A stretch of 23,936 nucleotides of DNA from NCBI GenBank assembly GCA_040882055.1, contig JBBECA010000058.1, forward strand, positions 1 to 23,936. The letters are read 5' to 3'. This document shows, in pieces, positions 1 through 6,781 of the stretch (within the stretch, counting starts at the first letter, position 1; each line of letters opens with the position of its first letter). The position numbers and the translations under genes are program-made. Source of the DNA: Nitriliruptor sp040882055 (GTDB lineage Bacteria; Actinomycetota; Nitriliruptoria; Nitriliruptorales; Nitriliruptoraceae). The notes below the pieces were generated by a model. The model had not been told where the DNA came from. It saw only the letters and a program-made list of their open reading frames with translations, and ran no database searches.

Positions 1-1
1 C

Positions 2-829
2 ACGGCCATCGATCGGCTGCTGGGCTCGGTCCGCGCCACGGTCGGCCACGGCGTGGTCACCAACCTCGAGCTGCTCGCCGCCATCCTCGACCACCCGGCG
101 CACCGCGATGGCGATCTGACCACCAGCTTCCTCGACGACCACCTCGGGGGGTGGGCACCCGACGGCGCGAGCACCGACGCCCTGGACGTGGCTGCGCTCG
201 CGGTGCTGCGCGGCGAGGGCGGCCGGTCGAGCCCGGGGTGGCCGTCGGCGCTCGGGCCGCTCCGCATCGGTGGGCAGGGCGGTCCCGTCATCACCCTGCA
301 CGACCGTGACCAGGTCCACCGGTTGCGCGTCGCGGCGGCCTCCGACGGGTCGGCCACGCCACCGCTCACCGTGACGGGCGACGACGGTGTCGGCCGCTGC
401 GTACGGGTCCGGGACGTCACCAGCGACGGCACGTGGTCGGTCGACATCGACGGTCGGCCGGTCAGCGCACGGGTGACCACGACCCGGGATGCCGACGGCG
501 CGGTCACCGTCTGGGTCCACACCGGCGGTCGGACGGTGTCGCTCCAGCACGAGCCGGTCACGCGTCACCTCGACGACCGCGCGACGGTCGGGGAGGGATC
601 GTTCGCCTCGCCGATGCCCGGCTCCCTGATCGCCGCACCCGTGGCGGTGGGCGAGCACGTGGCCGCCGGGACCACGCTGCTGGTCGTCGAGGCGATGAAG
701 ATGGAACACCCCATCGCGGCGCCGGTCGCGGGCACGCTGACCGCGCTGCACGTCGGTGTCGGCGACGCGGTCGATGCCGGGACCCCGTTGCTGAGCTTCA
801 CGCCGGACACGGACGAGGAGGCGTCGTGA
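2..829 (+). CDS. Biotin-dependent acyl-CoA carboxylase alpha subunit, C-terminal part (5' truncated)
   Basis: The reading frame is open from the left edge, so only the last 275 residues are present and the first ATG-like codons inside it are not the start. The N-terminal part resembles the end of the biotin carboxylase module (motif VTNLELLAAILDHP). A variable linker follows, then a C-terminal biotinyl domain with the EAMKMEHP signature; the biotinylated lysine is encoded at 698-700. The ATP-grasp domain lies outside the window. Family members carboxylate acetyl-, propionyl- or methylcrotonyl-CoA. The 4-bp GTGA overlap with an HMG-CoA lyase gene favours 3-methylcrotonyl-CoA carboxylase of leucine breakdown, but substrate cannot be read from this fragment. 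The role as a biotin carboxylase/carrier subunit is clear; the substrate is inferred from context. Confidence 0.93.
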   Translation, partial: TAIDRLLGSVRATVGHGVVTNLELLAAILDHPAHRDGDLTTSFLDDHLGGWAPDGASTDALDVAALAVLRGEGGRSSPGWPSALGPLRIGGQGGPVITLHDRDQVHRLRVAAASDGSATPPLTVTGDDGVGRCVRVRDVTSDGTWSVDIDGRPVSARVTTTRDADGAVTVWVHTGGRTVSLQHEPVTRHLDDRATVGEGSFASPMPGSLIAAPVAVGEHVAAGTTLLVVEAMKMEHPIAAPVAGTLTALHVGVGDAVDAGTPLLSFTPDTDEEAS

Positions 830-1776
830 CCTGGCAGCTGCCGGACGAGATCACGATCGTCGAGGTCGGTCCCCGCGACGGGCTCCAGAACGAGGCCGGG
901 ACGGTCGCGACCGACGTGAAGGTCGGTTTCATCGAACGTTTGGCCGCCACGGGCCTGCCCGTGGTCGAGGCGACCTCCTTCGTGTCGCCGAAGTGGGTGC
1001 CGCAGCTGGCGGATGCCGCCGAGGTCCTCGCTGCGCTGGAGCGTCGCGACGGGGTCCGCTACCCCGTCCTGGTGCCGAACGAGCGCGGGCTCGACCGCGC
1101 GCTCGAGGCCGGGGTGGACGAGGTCGCGGTGTTCGCCGCCGCCTCCGAGGGCTTCAGCGAGGCGAACCTCGGCCGCTCCATCGACGCTTCGCTCGAGATG
1201 TTCGCGCCCGTCGTCCGCCGGGCGACCGACGCGGGCCTGCGCGTACGCGGCTACGTGTCCACCGTCTGCGGCTGCCCGTTCCAGGGCGAGGTGCCCGTCG
1301 ACGACGTCCGCCGGGTGACCTCGGCGCTCGTCGAGCTCGGCTGCGCCGAGATCTCGCTCGGCGACACCATCGGTGTGGGCACCCCCCTGCAGGTGCAGTC
1401 CCTGGTGGCCGCGGTGTCCGACGACGTCGGGATCGACCGGCTGGCGGTCCACTGCCACGACACCTACGGACAGGGCCTGGCCAACACCCTCGCAGCGTTC
1501 GAAGCCGGGGTGCGTGTGGCCGACACCTCGGCCGGGGGCCTCGGTGGGTGTCCCTACGCGCCGGGCGCCACGGGGAACCTCGCGACCGAAGACCTGCTCT
1601 ACGCCCTCGACGGCGCGGGGGTCCGGACCGGCGTCGACCTCGAGGCGCTGCTCGACGTCAGCGGCTGGATGGCCGACCAGCTCGGCCGCGCGCCCGCCTC
1701 CCGGGTCGTCCGCGCCGCGCTCGCCAAGCGCGACCTGGCTGCGTCGGATGACCCCGGAGCGGGTGACGGCGCGTGA
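826..1776 (+). CDS. mvaB: Hydroxymethylglutaryl-CoA lyase
   Basis: Cleaves 3-hydroxy-3-methylglutaryl-CoA to acetoacetate and acetyl-CoA, the last step of leucine degradation. The 316-residue protein matches the usual family length. The N-terminus carries VEVGPRDGLQNE (catalytic Arg17, metal ligand Asp18), HCHD around residue 209 supplies metal-binding histidines, and SAGGLGGCPYAPGA near residue 242 holds the active-site cysteine loop. The GTG start at 826 overlaps the stop of the carboxylase gene by 4 bp, implying translational coupling. A longer open frame extending upstream to 433 is only a shadow inside the carboxylase gene, since homology begins at residue 1 of the chosen start. Citramalate or isopropylmalate synthases share the fold, but the GGCPYAPGA loop is typical of HMG-CoA lyase. 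Confidence 0.95.
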   Translation: MTWQLPDEITIVEVGPRDGLQNEAGTVATDVKVGFIERLAATGLPVVEATSFVSPKWVPQLADAAEVLAALERRDGVRYPVLVPNERGLDRALEAGVDEVAVFAAASEGFSEANLGRSIDASLEMFAPVVRRATDAGLRVRGYVSTVCGCPFQGEVPVDDVRRVTSALVELGCAEISLGDTIGVGTPLQVQSLVAAVSDDVGIDRLAVHCHDTYGQGLANTLAAFEAGVRVADTSAGGLGGCPYAPGATGNLATEDLLYALDGAGVRTGVDLEALLDVSGWMADQLGRAPASRVVRAALAKRDLAASDDPGAGDGA

Positions 1777-1802
1777 CGCCGGCGCAGGCACGCCTCGCGC
1801 GG

Positions 1803-1831
1803 TTGACACCGTCGCGGACCGCGTGCTCACC
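1803..1831 (+). promoter_or_regulatory. Candidate promoter of the cobalamin-ECF operon
   Basis: A perfect TTGACA hexamer lies at 1803-1808. About 17 bases downstream there is only a weak -10 candidate (CTCACC, 1826-1831). Transcription from here would start just before the riboswitch aptamer. The -35 match is seen directly; promoter function is inferred from position. Confidence 0.4.
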
Positions 1832-2002
1832 TCACCGGCACAACCACGCGCACCCGGTGGGGGAAGTCCGGTCGGAACCCGGCGCTGACCCGCAACCGTA
1901 GGTCGCCCCGTCCCACCTCGGTGGTGACGGCCTGGCGACGAGTCGGAGCACCTGCCTGGCGCGAGCGGCTCCACCACCCGTCGAGGTTCACGGGGCGGAG
2001 CC
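1831..2002 (+). ncRNA. Cobalamin riboswitch 1 (aptamer plus P13-like hairpin)
   Basis: The conserved core GGGGAAGTCCGG is followed by GGAACCCGG and GCTGACCCGCAACCGTA (about 1859-1900), the most conserved part of the adenosylcobalamin riboswitch family. The closing B12-box AGTCGGAGCACCTGCC is at 1941-1956. A downstream hairpin pairs GGCTCC (1967-1972) with GGAGCC (1997-2002), with an inner CCCGT/ACGGG stem. Its loop holds GGTTC (1985-1989), complementary to GAACC (1875-1879) in the L5 region, as expected for the L5-L13 kissing interaction of this class. It lies in the 333-bp gene-free leader before the secreted-protein/ECF operon, so cobalamin should repress that operon. Confidence 0.92.
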
Positions 2003-2034
2003 CGGGTGACGTCAGCCGTCCACCCGGTCGCCAC

Positions 2035-2060
2035 CGCCCCTCGCGTCTACGCGAGGGGCG
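2035..2060 (+). terminator. Terminator-like hairpin between riboswitch 1 and the operon
   Basis: An 11-bp perfect stem CGCCCCTCGCG (2035-2045) and CGCGAGGGGCG (2050-2060) surrounds a TCTA loop, followed by a TCGTCGTC stretch rather than a U-run. It sits between the aptamer and the first gene, where a riboswitch-controlled terminator would be. Absence of a U-tract is common in high-GC actinobacteria but leaves the mechanism uncertain. Confidence 0.6.
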
Positions 2061-2109
2061 TCGTCGTCCGAGGCCGCGCGACCCGGGGACGCCCGCGAGA
2101 GGACTCTCC

Positions 2110-3048
2110 GTGTCGTCCCGCACCGCACCGATCCGCCAGCTCCGGCTCGTGGCCGTCCTGCTCCTGCTGGTGATCACCGGCGTCGCCGGCGCGGTGCCGG
2201 ACCACGCCGAGGCCGCCGCCTGCGACGGGGTCTCCGTGCGGGTCGAACGCACGTCATCGACCGTCGCCGAACGCTGCGCATCCGGTCGACCCGCCGACGG
2301 GCTGGCAGCGCTCGAGTCGGCCGGGTTCACGTACACCTTCGTCCCCGGGCAGCCCGGGTTCGTGTGCACGATCGACGGCTACCCCAACCCCTGCAACGGC
2401 GCTCCGGCGGACGCCTACTGGTCCTACTGGTCGGCCGCAGCCGGCGACAGCAGCTGGACCTACAACACCCGCGGTGCGGGCAACCGCACGCCGCCACCCG
2501 GCAGCGCCGAGGCGTGGGTCTTCGGCAGCGGCAGCCCACCGTCCACACCACCACCTGCGACGCCGGACCGCGACCCCTCCCCCGAGCCGGACAGCGGCGA
2601 GGACGAGGGTGGCACCGACCGCCCCGACCCGGAGCCGTCTCCGAGCCGCAGCCCGTCCACCTCGACACCGCGTCCGAGCCCGACCCCGGACGCTCCGAGC
2701 GGGTCGGACGACGCACCCGGCGATGCTGTCGAGGACGAGACCACCGCGCCCACGGCCCCGCTGGAGGACGCCGGGTCCGCGGACGCCGGTTCCGACGACG
2801 AGGACGAGACGGACGCGACGGAGCCCGACGAGGCAGCGACGAGCGACGACGGGACCGACGACACGAGCTCGGAGGGAGCGGACGTCGCCGCCGATGACGC
2901 CGAGGCCCTCGGCGATCCGGTCACCGTCGGCGACCCGCCGGGTGGTGGCTCCATCGTCGGGCCAGCCGTGGGTCTCACCCTGGTGGCAGGGGTCGCGGGT
3001 GCCGCCGTGCTCCGCGCGCGCCGACGCGACGATGGCTCGGTCCTGTGA
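2110..3048 (+). CDS. Membrane-tethered surface protein with a DUF4430/transcobalamin-type beta domain
   Basis: This 312-residue exported protein has a signal sequence (residues 1-37, hydrophobic core LRLVAVLLLLVITGVAGA). A compact Cys-containing domain follows (38-140) with the DUF4430-type pattern: ALESAGFTYTF, FVCTIDGYP, AYWSYWSA, then a final strand ending SAEAWVFG. Next is a long acidic Pro/Ser/Thr/Asp-rich stalk (about 141-280), one transmembrane helix (about 283-301) and a basic RARRR tail. The layout suggests a ligand-binding domain held away from the membrane on a wall-spanning stalk. The GTG start at 2110 has AGAGGA six bases upstream. DUF4430 is related to the C-terminal domain of vertebrate intrinsic factor and transcobalamin. 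With the riboswitch and coupled ECF genes, corrinoid capture is the best guess. No LPXTG motif is visible. Confidence 0.85.
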   Translation: MSSRTAPIRQLRLVAVLLLLVITGVAGAVPDHAEAAACDGVSVRVERTSSTVAERCASGRPADGLAALESAGFTYTFVPGQPGFVCTIDGYPNPCNGAPADAYWSYWSAAAGDSSWTYNTRGAGNRTPPPGSAEAWVFGSGSPPSTPPPATPDRDPSPEPDSGEDEGGTDRPDPEPSPSRSPSTSTPRPSPTPDAPSGSDDAPGDAVEDETTAPTAPLEDAGSADAGSDDEDETDATEPDEAATSDDGTDDTSSEGADVAADDAEALGDPVTVGDPPGGGSIVGPAVGLTLVAGVAGAAVLRARRRDDGSVL

Positions 3049-4184
3049 CGGCAGCGATCCCCCGCCAGCTCCACCCGGGCGCGTGGTGGCTGTGGGCGCT
3101 CGGGTGTGCCGCGGCCGCGTCGCGCACCACCAACCTGCTCCTGTTGCTCCTGCTGGTCGCCGTCCTCGGGTACGTCGTGACGGCGCGACGGACCGAAGCG
3201 CCGTGGGCGCGAGCCTTCGGGGTCTTCCTGAGGATCGCGGTCGCGGTCCTGCTGTTCCGCACGGTGTTCCAGGTCCTGCTCGCCCCCTCGCAGCCGGGAC
3301 GGCTGCTGTTCACCCTGCCGGTGGTCCCGCTCCCCGAGTGGGCCGCGGGGATGACCCTCGGCGGTCCGGTCACCGCCGAGGCCGTCCTCGCGGCGAGCAC
3401 CGACGGGTTCCGGCTCGCGACGTTGCTGCTCTGCATCGGTGCCGCCAACGCGCTCGCGAACCCCAAGCGCCTGCTCGCTATCATGCCGGCGGCCCTCCAC
3501 GAGGTCGGCGTCGCGGTCGTGGTCGCCATCTCCTTCACCCCCCAGCTGGTGGGATCGGTCCAACGCATCCGTGCGGCCCGTCGCCTGCGGGGCCGACCGC
3601 ACCGCGGTCCACGCTCGATCGTGCAGGTCGCCCTCCCGGTCCTCGAGGACGCGCTCGAACGGTCGCTCGCGCTGGCGGCCGCGATGGACAGCCGCGGCTA
3701 CGGCCGCCGTGCGGCGGTGCCCGAACGGATCCGCCGCACCACGGGGGCGCTGCTGCTGGCGGGCCTCCTCGGCGCCAGCTTCGGCGTCTACGGCCTGCTC
3801 GACGCGACCTCCTCGCTCCCCGTCGCGCTCGGCACGTTGGCCGCCGGGCTCGCGACCTGCGTCGCCGGCATGCACCTCGCCGGCCGTCGCACCATCCGGA
3901 CCCGCTACCGACCCGATCCCTGGCTCGGCGCCGAGTGGCTGACCGCCGGCTCCGGGCTGGGAGCCGCGGCGCTCGTGATCGTCGCGGGGGTCGTGGAACC
4001 CACCGCGATCACGCCACCGCCGTCCTCGCTGGTCCCACCGTTCCCACCGATCGGCGCGGCCGGGATCGTCCTCGCGTTGCTCCCCGCGTTCGCCACCCCC
4101 CCACCGGCGCTCCACGGGACCCGCCCGGCGCGGGACGAACTCGATGCCCACGCCGACCACGAGCGTGCGGAGGTCCCCGCGTGA
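3045..4184 (+). CDS. ecfT: ECF transporter transmembrane coupling protein (EcfT)
   Basis: The 379-residue membrane protein has hydrophobic segments around 14-45, 60-80, 120-138 and 152-170 plus further helices near the C-terminus. It carries the two short Arg-Gly motifs by which EcfT coupling helices touch the ATPases: AARRLRG (about 177-183) and MDSRGYG (214-220). In ECF transporters EcfT transmits ATPase motion to the substrate-binding S component. The GTG start overlaps the previous stop by 4 bp (GTGA), and its own stop overlaps the next start in the same way. It is longer than typical EcfT (about 265 residues) because of an additional C-terminal hydrophobic region after residue 230. CbiQ of cobalt transporters is the closest alternative, but no CbiM or CbiN is present. 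Confidence 0.88.
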   Translation: MTAAIPRQLHPGAWWLWALGCAAAASRTTNLLLLLLLVAVLGYVVTARRTEAPWARAFGVFLRIAVAVLLFRTVFQVLLAPSQPGRLLFTLPVVPLPEWAAGMTLGGPVTAEAVLAASTDGFRLATLLLCIGAANALANPKRLLAIMPAALHEVGVAVVVAISFTPQLVGSVQRIRAARRLRGRPHRGPRSIVQVALPVLEDALERSLALAAAMDSRGYGRRAAVPERIRRTTGALLLAGLLGASFGVYGLLDATSSLPVALGTLAAGLATCVAGMHLAGRRTIRTRYRPDPWLGAEWLTAGSGLGAAALVIVAGVVEPTAITPPPSSLVPPFPPIGAAGIVLALLPAFATPPPALHGTRPARDELDAHADHERAEVPA

Positions 4185-5791
4185 TCGACCTCGACCGGGT
4201 CACGGTGACCTACGACGGGGCGTCCGAACCGTCGCTCACCGACCTGACCCTCCACGTGCCCGAGGGCGAGCTGTGCCTCGTGGTCGGCCCGACCGGGACG
4301 GGCAAGACCACGCTGCTGCGGACCGTGAACGGCCTCGTCCCCCACGCCACGGGCGGGACGCTCCGCGGGCGGGTCACCGTCGGCGGGCGCGACACCCGCA
4401 CCCACCCGCCCCGCGATCTCGCCGACCTCGTCGGGGTCGTCGGCCAGGACCCGCTGGCCGGCATGGTCACCGACGTCGTCGAGGAGGAGCTGGCCTACGG
4501 GATGGAGTCGCTGGCCATCGCGCCGGACGTCATGCGTCGCCGTGTCGAGGAGACCCTGGACCTGCTCGGGCTCGTGCACCTGCGTCACCGGCCCATCCGG
4601 AGCCTGTCGGGTGGCGAACGGCAGCGCGTCGCGATCGGGGCGGTCCTGGCGGTCGGGCCGCGGGTGCTCGTCCTCGACGAGCCCACCTCCGCCCTGGACC
4701 CACCAGCGGCCGAGGAGGTGCTGGCAGCCCTGCACCGGCTGGTCCACGACCTCGGCATGACGGTCCTGCTCGCCGAGCACCGGCTCGAACGGGTGGTCCA
4801 GTTCGCCGACCGGGTCGTGCTCCTCCGTCCCGGCGGCCACCCGCCGCTGATCGGGGACCCCGCGACGGTGCTGGCCGCCGCGCCCGTCGCACCGCCGGTG
4901 GTCGAGCTCGGCCGGATCGGCGGGTGGTCGCCCCTCCCCCTGACCGTCCGTCAGGCTCGCCGCCAGGCGGGACCGCTCCGCGAACAGCTCGCCGACCTGC
5001 GCCCCCACCGCGATCCCGCGGGCGCGGGGCCGACGCTGGCCGCCGCACGCGACCTCGTCGTCCGGTACGGGCCGACGGTCGCGCTCCGCGGAACCTCGCT
5101 CGAGCTCCGCGCCGGCGAGACCGTGGCGCTGATGGGACGCAACGGCGCGGGCAAGTCGAGCCTGCTCAGCGCGTTCACCGGCACGGTCCGTCCCGCCGCC
5201 GGCCAGGTGACGGTCGGGGGGCTCGACCCCGCGGAGCTGTCGGGTCCGGCGCTCATCTCGCAGGTGGGGCTCGTCCCCCAACAGCCCGCCGACCTGCTGT
5301 ACGCCCCGACGATCGCCGAGGAGTGCGCCGCGGCGGACGACGACGCGGGTGTCCCCGGTGGCAGCTGTCGCCGGCTCCTCGACCGGCTCGTTCCCGGCCT
5401 CGACGACGACCACCACCCCCGTGACCTGTCCGAGGGCCAGCGGCTCGCCCTCGTCCTGGCGATCGTGCTGACGGCGGCCCCACCGGTGCTGCTGCTCGAC
5501 GAGCCGACCCGCGGTCTCGACCTCGGGGCCAAGGTGCGGCTGGTGGAGATCCTCGACGAGCTCACCGCCGATGGCCGGGCGATCCTGCTGGCGACACACG
5601 ACGTCGAGCTCGTCGCGGAGGTCGCCACCCGGACGATCGTGCTCGCCGATGGCGAGGTGGTGGCCGACGGCCCCACCGAGGAGGTGGTCGTCGGCTCCCC
5701 GGCCTTCGCCCCACAGGTCAGCAAGGTCCTCGGTCCCGGCCCGTGGCTGACGGTCTCCGAGGTCGCCGACGCCCTGGATGTGCTGCCGTGA
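4181..5791 (+). CDS. ecfA: Fused ECF transporter ATPase (EcfA-EcfA' in one chain)
   Basis: Two ABC ATPase domains are joined in 536 residues. Domain 1 has Walker A GPTGTGKT (36-43), Q-loop Gln89, signature LSGGE (142-146), Walker B VLVLDEP (162-168) and switch His200. Domain 2 has Walker A GRNGAGKS (319-326), Gln367-368, a divergent signature LSEGQ (416-420), Walker B VLLLDEP (436-442) and His473. ECF importers use two such ATPases, often from separate genes; here both are in one protein, giving a fixed heterodimer. The GTG start overlaps the ecfT stop by 4 bp and the stop overlaps the S-component start by 4 bp. The fusion is characteristic of actinobacterial ECF operons. A much longer open frame running in from 2474 is an artefact of high GC. 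Confidence 0.94.
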   Translation: MIDLDRVTVTYDGASEPSLTDLTLHVPEGELCLVVGPTGTGKTTLLRTVNGLVPHATGGTLRGRVTVGGRDTRTHPPRDLADLVGVVGQDPLAGMVTDVVEEELAYGMESLAIAPDVMRRRVEETLDLLGLVHLRHRPIRSLSGGERQRVAIGAVLAVGPRVLVLDEPTSALDPPAAEEVLAALHRLVHDLGMTVLLAEHRLERVVQFADRVVLLRPGGHPPLIGDPATVLAAAPVAPPVVELGRIGGWSPLPLTVRQARRQAGPLREQLADLRPHRDPAGAGPTLAAARDLVVRYGPTVALRGTSLELRAGETVALMGRNGAGKSSLLSAFTGTVRPAAGQVTVGGLDPAELSGPALISQVGLVPQQPADLLYAPTIAEECAAADDDAGVPGGSCRRLLDRLVPGLDDDHHPRDLSEGQRLALVLAIVLTAAPPVLLLDEPTRGLDLGAKVRLVEILDELTADGRAILLATHDVELVAEVATRTIVLADGEVVADGPTEEVVVGSPAFAPQVSKVLGPGPWLTVSEVADALDVLP

Positions 5792-6657
5792 CCGCGCCAC
5801 CGACCGCGCCCACCGACCTCACCGTGCGACGAACCAGCCCCCTGACGATCCGTCCCCGGGCCGCGATCGCGCTGACGGTCACCTCCCTCATCGGCCTCAT
5901 CGCCTTCACCTGGCCGCTGCTGACCACCGCCGACGCGCCGCTCGCACGCGTCGGGGATCCGACGTTGCTGTTCGCGCTGCTGCTCCCGCTCATCCTGGCC
6001 GTCGTGGTGGCGGAGCTCGCCGAGGACGGCATGGACGCCCGCACGGTGGCGATGCTCGGCGTGCTGGCCGCTGCCGGGGCGGCGCTCCGACCGCTCGGGA
6101 CGGGGGTCGCCGGGTTCGAACCGATCTTCTTCCTGCTGGTCCTCGCCGGCCGCGCCTACGGGCCGGGGTTCGGGTTCGCGCTCGGCGCCACCACGTTGTT
6201 CGCCTCGGCCCTGGTCACCGCCGGCGTCGGTCCGTGGTTGCCGTTCCAGATGCTCGGTGCCGCCTGGGTGTCGGCCGGGGCTGGCCTGCTGCCCGCACGG
6301 CTCAGGGGACGAACCGAACTGGCCGTCCTCGGCCTCTACGGTGCCTTCGCGGGGCTGTTCTACGGGCTGCTGCTCAACCTGACCGTGTGGCCGTTCGTGC
6401 TCAGCGGCCAGACGGTGACGGCGCTGTCGTACGTGCCGGGGGACGCGGTGGTCGACAACCTCCGCCGCTTCCTGACCTTCACCCTCGCGACCTCGTTGGG
6501 CTTCGACATCCCCCGGGCGCTGCTGACCGGCACCCTGGTCGTGATCACCGGGACCCCCATCCTGCGGGCGCTCCGACGGGCGGGCCGACGCGCCGCCTTC
6601 GGCGCACCCATCACTTTCGACACCCCGACGACGCCCCCGGCCGATCCGGACCGCTGA
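5788..6657 (+). CDS. ECF transporter substrate-specific (S) component, predicted cobalamin/corrinoid
   Basis: This 289-residue polytopic membrane protein has hydrophobic stretches near 26-46, 58-76, 86-103, 110-128, 130-145, 155-170, 177-200 and 230-256. The stretch GVGPWLPFQMLGAAWVSAGAGLLP lies within the S-component-like core, given here in pieces: GPWLPFQMLGAAW at 148-160 and AGLLPARLRG after it. S components bind the vitamin and toppling with EcfT releases it inside. The start GTG at 5788 overlaps the ATPase stop by 4 bp, so it is the last gene of a four-gene coupled operon. Substrate specificity is not readable from the sequence; the upstream cobalamin riboswitch and coupled DUF4430 protein argue for cobalamin or a precursor. 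The N-terminus lacks the Met-His metal-binding start of CbiM, arguing against cobalt ion. Confidence 0.82.
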   Translation: MTAPPTAPTDLTVRRTSPLTIRPRAAIALTVTSLIGLIAFTWPLLTTADAPLARVGDPTLLFALLLPLILAVVVAELAEDGMDARTVAMLGVLAAAGAALRPLGTGVAGFEPIFFLLVLAGRAYGPGFGFALGATTLFASALVTAGVGPWLPFQMLGAAWVSAGAGLLPARLRGRTELAVLGLYGAFAGLFYGLLLNLTVWPFVLSGQTVTALSYVPGDAVVDNLRRFLTFTLATSLGFDIPRALLTGTLVVITGTPILRALRRAGRRAAFGAPITFDTPTTPPADPDR

Positions 6658-6660
6658 GGC

Positions 6661-6751
6661 CCGGGCGGGTCACGTCCCCCCGGGCGCATCGCGTCCCCCG
6701 GGTGGCTCACGTCCCCCGGGTGGCCCACGTCACCCGGGTGGCCCACGTCAC
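6661..6751. repeat. 18-bp tandem repeat, five copies, between convergent genes
   Basis: Copies begin at 6661, 6680, 6698, 6716 and 6734. The last three are nearly identical (CCGGGTGGCCCACGTCAC type); the first two are diverged and the first spacing is 19 bp. Junctions form CACCCGGGTG palindromes, so the transcript could fold into alternative hairpins. It fills most of the 124-bp gap between the S-component stop and the stop of the opposing hydrolase gene, and could act as a two-way terminator. Confidence 0.85.
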
Positions 6752-6781
6752 CCCGGGGTGTCGCTGGGCACACGACGGACG

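Noticed and set aside
433..825. Upstream extension of the HMG-CoA lyase frame
   Set aside because: It lies inside the carboxylase coding region in another frame, and lyase homology begins exactly at GTG 826.
2460..4160. Long minus-strand open frame opposite the first ECF genes
   Set aside because: Composition is Gly/Arg/Glu-rich without motifs, typical of antisense frames in high-GC DNA. The plus-strand genes have clear domains.
2474..4180. Open frame extending the ECF ATPase by more than 500 residues upstream
   Set aside because: It is a shadow of the DUF4430 and EcfT genes. The encoded sequence is Arg/Pro-rich low complexity with no domain, and the ATPase fold starts at 4181.
3045..6657. 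Cobalt (CbiMNQO) transporter
   Set aside because: EcfT resembles CbiQ, but there is no CbiN, and the S component lacks the N-terminal Met-His metal site of CbiM. Cobalt remains a minor alternative because cobalamin riboswitches can also control cobalt uptake.
6661..6751. CRISPR array
   Set aside because: Repeats are 18 bp and directly adjacent, with no spacers.
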